NCBI GenBank assembly: GCA_903888815.1
Contig: CAISVC010000573.1
Location: 1 to 7,645, forward strand
Reading direction: 5' to 3'
Source of the DNA: an uncultured Fibrobacterota bacterium
Lineage (GTDB): Bacteria; Fibrobacterota; Chitinivibrionia; Chitinivibrionales; Chitinispirillaceae
Length of the DNA stretch: 7,645 nt
The notes beneath the pieces are model-generated. The model saw nothing but the letters and a program-made list of their open reading frames with translations. It did no database searches and had not been told where the DNA came from. Shown here one piece after another: positions 5,840-7,645 of the stretch; the stretch's first letter is position 1, and each line of letters opens with the position of its first letter. Position numbers and translations under genes: made by a program.

Positions 5840-6598
5840 ATGACGCAGGAACCGATGATATTCCTCACCGACCTGTGCAAAAATTACGCCATGGGCGATA
5901 CGACGGTCCATGCGCTGCAGAACGTAAATTGTGCAATAGTCAAAGGGGATTTTATCGCGGTGATGGGCGCCAGCGGGTCCGGCAAATCGACCCTCATGAA
6001 TATTCTCGGATGCCTCGACATCCCCTCCGGCGGCACCTATATGCTTGACGGAGAAGAGGTCCAGCGGTTCAGCCAGAACCGTCTTGCCGCGCTGCGCAAT
6101 CGTAAAATGGGGTTCGTTTTTCAGGCGTTCAACCTGCTTCCCCGCACGACCGCGCTCGAAAACGTAGAACTGCCGCTCATGTACAACAAGTCTATTTCGG
6201 CAGGCTACCTGCGGAAAAAAGCGCTGGAAGCGCTGGAGTGGGTGGGACTCAGGGAACGCGCTTTCCATTTTTCCAATCAGCTGTCCGGCGGGCAGCAGCA
6301 GCGGGTGGCGATAGCACGGGCCATAGTCAATGACCCGGTCATTCTTCTTGCGGACGAACCGACCGGCAATCTCGATTCCGCCATGAGCGTTGAAATCATG
6401 GCGCTGTTTCAGCGCCTGAACCGGAACGGGATCACCGTCATCATGGTGACCCACGAGCCGGACATCGCTCAATACGCCATGCGTAGAATGACTTTCCGCG
6501 ACGGCCGCATCATAAACGACGAGAAGGTTCTCGGCCGTCGCAGCGCCGAGCATGAGCTTGCTTCACGTCGTCCCGAATCCGTTGAGGCACAACCATGA
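5840..6598 (+). CDS. MacB-type ABC transporter ATP-binding protein
   Basis: A 252-residue nucleotide-binding subunit that hydrolyses ATP on the cytoplasmic side to drive the FtsX-type permease encoded next. All core motifs are intact: Walker A GASGSGKST (43-51), Q-loop Gln95 in FVFQAFNLLP, signature LSGGQQQR (148-155), Walker B VILLADEP (167-174), D-loop NLDS (177-180) and switch His205 in VTHEPD. The start of the domain (IFLTDLCKNYAMGDTTVHAL) and the ...FNLLPRTTALENVELPL stretch are characteristic of the MacB/LolD/FtsE class. In Escherichia coli MacB the ATPase and permease are one polypeptide; here they are separate, as in many other bacteria. The start is 1 nt after the adaptor stop. The tail beyond about 230 is charged and variable. 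The stop TGA overlaps the permease ATG as ATGA, which suggests coupled translation and equal dosage. Confidence 0.97.
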   Translation: MTQEPMIFLTDLCKNYAMGDTTVHALQNVNCAIVKGDFIAVMGASGSGKSTLMNILGCLDIPSGGTYMLDGEEVQRFSQNRLAALRNRKMGFVFQAFNLLPRTTALENVELPLMYNKSISAGYLRKKALEALEWVGLRERAFHFSNQLSGGQQQRVAIARAIVNDPVILLADEPTGNLDSAMSVEIMALFQRLNRNGITVIMVTHEPDIAQYAMRRMTFRDGRIINDEKVLGRRSAEHELASRRPESVEAQP

Positions 6599-7645
6599 GA
6601 TTCAGGACTATATTAAAAATCGCGATCCGCTCGCTCAACCGCAACAAGATGCGGTCGTTTCTGACCATGCTCGGCATGATCATCGGCGTCGCGGCAGTGA
6701 TCGCCATGCTCGCGGTGGGCCAGGGCGCCCGGGACATGATCAATGCGCAGATCGCGGCGCTGGGAACCAACGTGCTTCTGATCTTTCCCGGCGCATTCTC
6801 CCAGGGCGGCGTCCGCATGGAGGCGGGAAGCTCTTCGCGTCTGAACGAGGACGATATTGCTGCGATAAAAAAAACATGCCCGGCCGTAATGTATGCTTCA
6901 CCCATCGCGCGCACAACGCAGCAGGTCAAAGCCGGAAACCAGAACTGGCGCACCTCGATCAACGGCACTTATTCCGAATACCTTGATATCCGCGACTGGG
7001 ATTTGCAGGAGGGCGTCATTTACACCGATGCCGACGAACGGGGCGCGAACAAGGTCTGCGTCATCGGCCAAACCATTGTCGAAAATCTATTCGGCGCCGG
7101 AGCCAATGCGGTCGGTCAGACCATCCGCATCCGCAGCCTGCCCTTCAAGGTGGTCGGTGTCCTTTCGGAAAAAGGCCAGAACGCCAATGGCCAGGACCAA
7201 GACGACATCATCCTTGCGCCGTTTTCCACAGTCCAGAAAAAACTCATGGGTATTACCTTTGCCAACTCGCTGATCGCTTCCGCAACGTCCGAGGCACAGA
7301 TCGAGGAGGCGCGTCAGGAGATCAACCAGGCTCTCACCAGCCGGCGAAAGAGTTCTTCGGGAGACGGCACCGACTTTACCATACGGACTCAGACCGATAT
7401 CAGCGATGCGGCCACAAAAACCTCGGAAACGCTCGGTGCCCTTCTCTTTGCCATCGCCTGCGTCTCGCTCATCGTGGGTGGCATCGGCATCATGAATATC
7501 ATGCTGGTGTCGGTCACTGAACGCACACGGGAAATCGGCATCCGCATGGCAGTCGGCGCGCGCGGCACCGATGTATTACTGCAGTTCCTCGTTGAGGCGC
7601 TGGTCATGAGTTTTACAGGAGGTATTCTCGGTATTATGACCGGTG
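6595..7645 (+). CDS. MacB-type FtsX-family ABC permease (3' truncated by window end)
   Basis: The frame is open from ATG 6595 to the window end, giving 350 residues. GAGG at 6584-6587 lies 7 nt upstream. The N-terminus MRFRTILKIAIRSLNRNKMR and the first membrane helix at about 20-42 (FLTMLGMIIGVAAVIAMLAVG) are typical of MacB_PCD/FtsX proteins. A long periplasmic region follows at about 43-275, including the conserved LGTNVLLIFPG (56-66), then AVGQTIRIRSLPFKVVGVL cut here to its core VGQTIRI (173-179), and DDIILAPF (203-210). The second helix is about 280-305 (VGGIGIMNIMLVSV), followed by the cytoplasmic coupling motif TERTREIGIRMAVGAR (308-323). The third helix begins at about 330. The family usually has about 400 residues in the unfused form, so roughly the last 50, with the fourth helix, are missing. 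It should pair with the ATPase and act by mechanotransmission rather than by moving substrate through the membrane. Confidence 0.96.
   Translation, partial: MRFRTILKIAIRSLNRNKMRSFLTMLGMIIGVAAVIAMLAVGQGARDMINAQIAALGTNVLLIFPGAFSQGGVRMEAGSSSRLNEDDIAAIKKTCPAVMYASPIARTTQQVKAGNQNWRTSINGTYSEYLDIRDWDLQEGVIYTDADERGANKVCVIGQTIVENLFGAGANAVGQTIRIRSLPFKVVGVLSEKGQNANGQDQDDIILAPFSTVQKKLMGITFANSLIASATSEAQIEEARQEINQALTSRRKSSSGDGTDFTIRTQTDISDAATKTSETLGALLFAIACVSLIVGGIGIMNIMLVSVTERTREIGIRMAVGARGTDVLLQFLVEALVMSFTGGILGIMTG

Noticed and set aside
5777..6553. Long minus-strand open frame (258 codons) opposite the ATPase gene
   Set aside because: It lies antisense to a gene with every ABC motif intact and shows no recognisable domain; it is a product of codon composition.
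6552..7273. Plus-strand open frames at 6552-6986 and 6893-7273
   Set aside because: They are out of frame with the permease, rich in Arg/Pro/Ser without domain pattern, and cover the same bases as a clear FtsX-family protein.

Overview
The window reads entirely left to right and appears to come from a Gram-negative, didermic bacterium. Two neighbouring surface or secreted proteins carry C-terminal domains of the kind used by the type IX secretion system (T9SS), and a complete outer-membrane efflux protein is encoded downstream. T9SS-type sorting domains combined with fibronectin III (fn3) modules point to the FCB group. The flavour of the C-terminal domains fits Fibrobacterota or a related candidate phylum, but this is inference and no marker gene is present.

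Left part (1-2449): the 3' end of a multidomain secreted protein and, 13 nt later, a second complete one. Both are built from the same modules (fn3, a 'TGNN...DEIG...VWGDN' beta module, and a C-terminal sorting-type domain) in different order. The first also holds two tandem copies of a ~70-residue 'GWNMIS...GEVY.P...IDDIGT...G.GYQV' repeat.

Middle (2450-3281): a 138-nt AT-rich intergenic region with a 10-bp direct repeat. It is followed by a 163-residue exported, cysteine-rich Ig-like (Big_1/invasin-like) protein, then a probable 48-residue single-pass membrane protein that would have to start at CTG.

Right part (3282-7645): a tightly packed tripartite efflux operon with the order outer-membrane channel (TolC family), periplasmic adaptor (MacA/HlyD family), MacB-type ATPase, and MacB-type FtsX permease cut by the window end. 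Junctions are an 11-nt overlap, a 1-nt gap and an ATGA overlap, so translation is probably coupled. The channel, adaptor and ABC pair should form one pump spanning both membranes, taking substrate mainly from the periplasm. The substrate cannot be read from the sequence. The Ig-like protein and the small membrane protein lie on the same strand just upstream with small gaps and may belong to the same transcript.

No tRNA, rRNA, CRISPR array, insertion sequence or convincing intrinsic terminator was seen.
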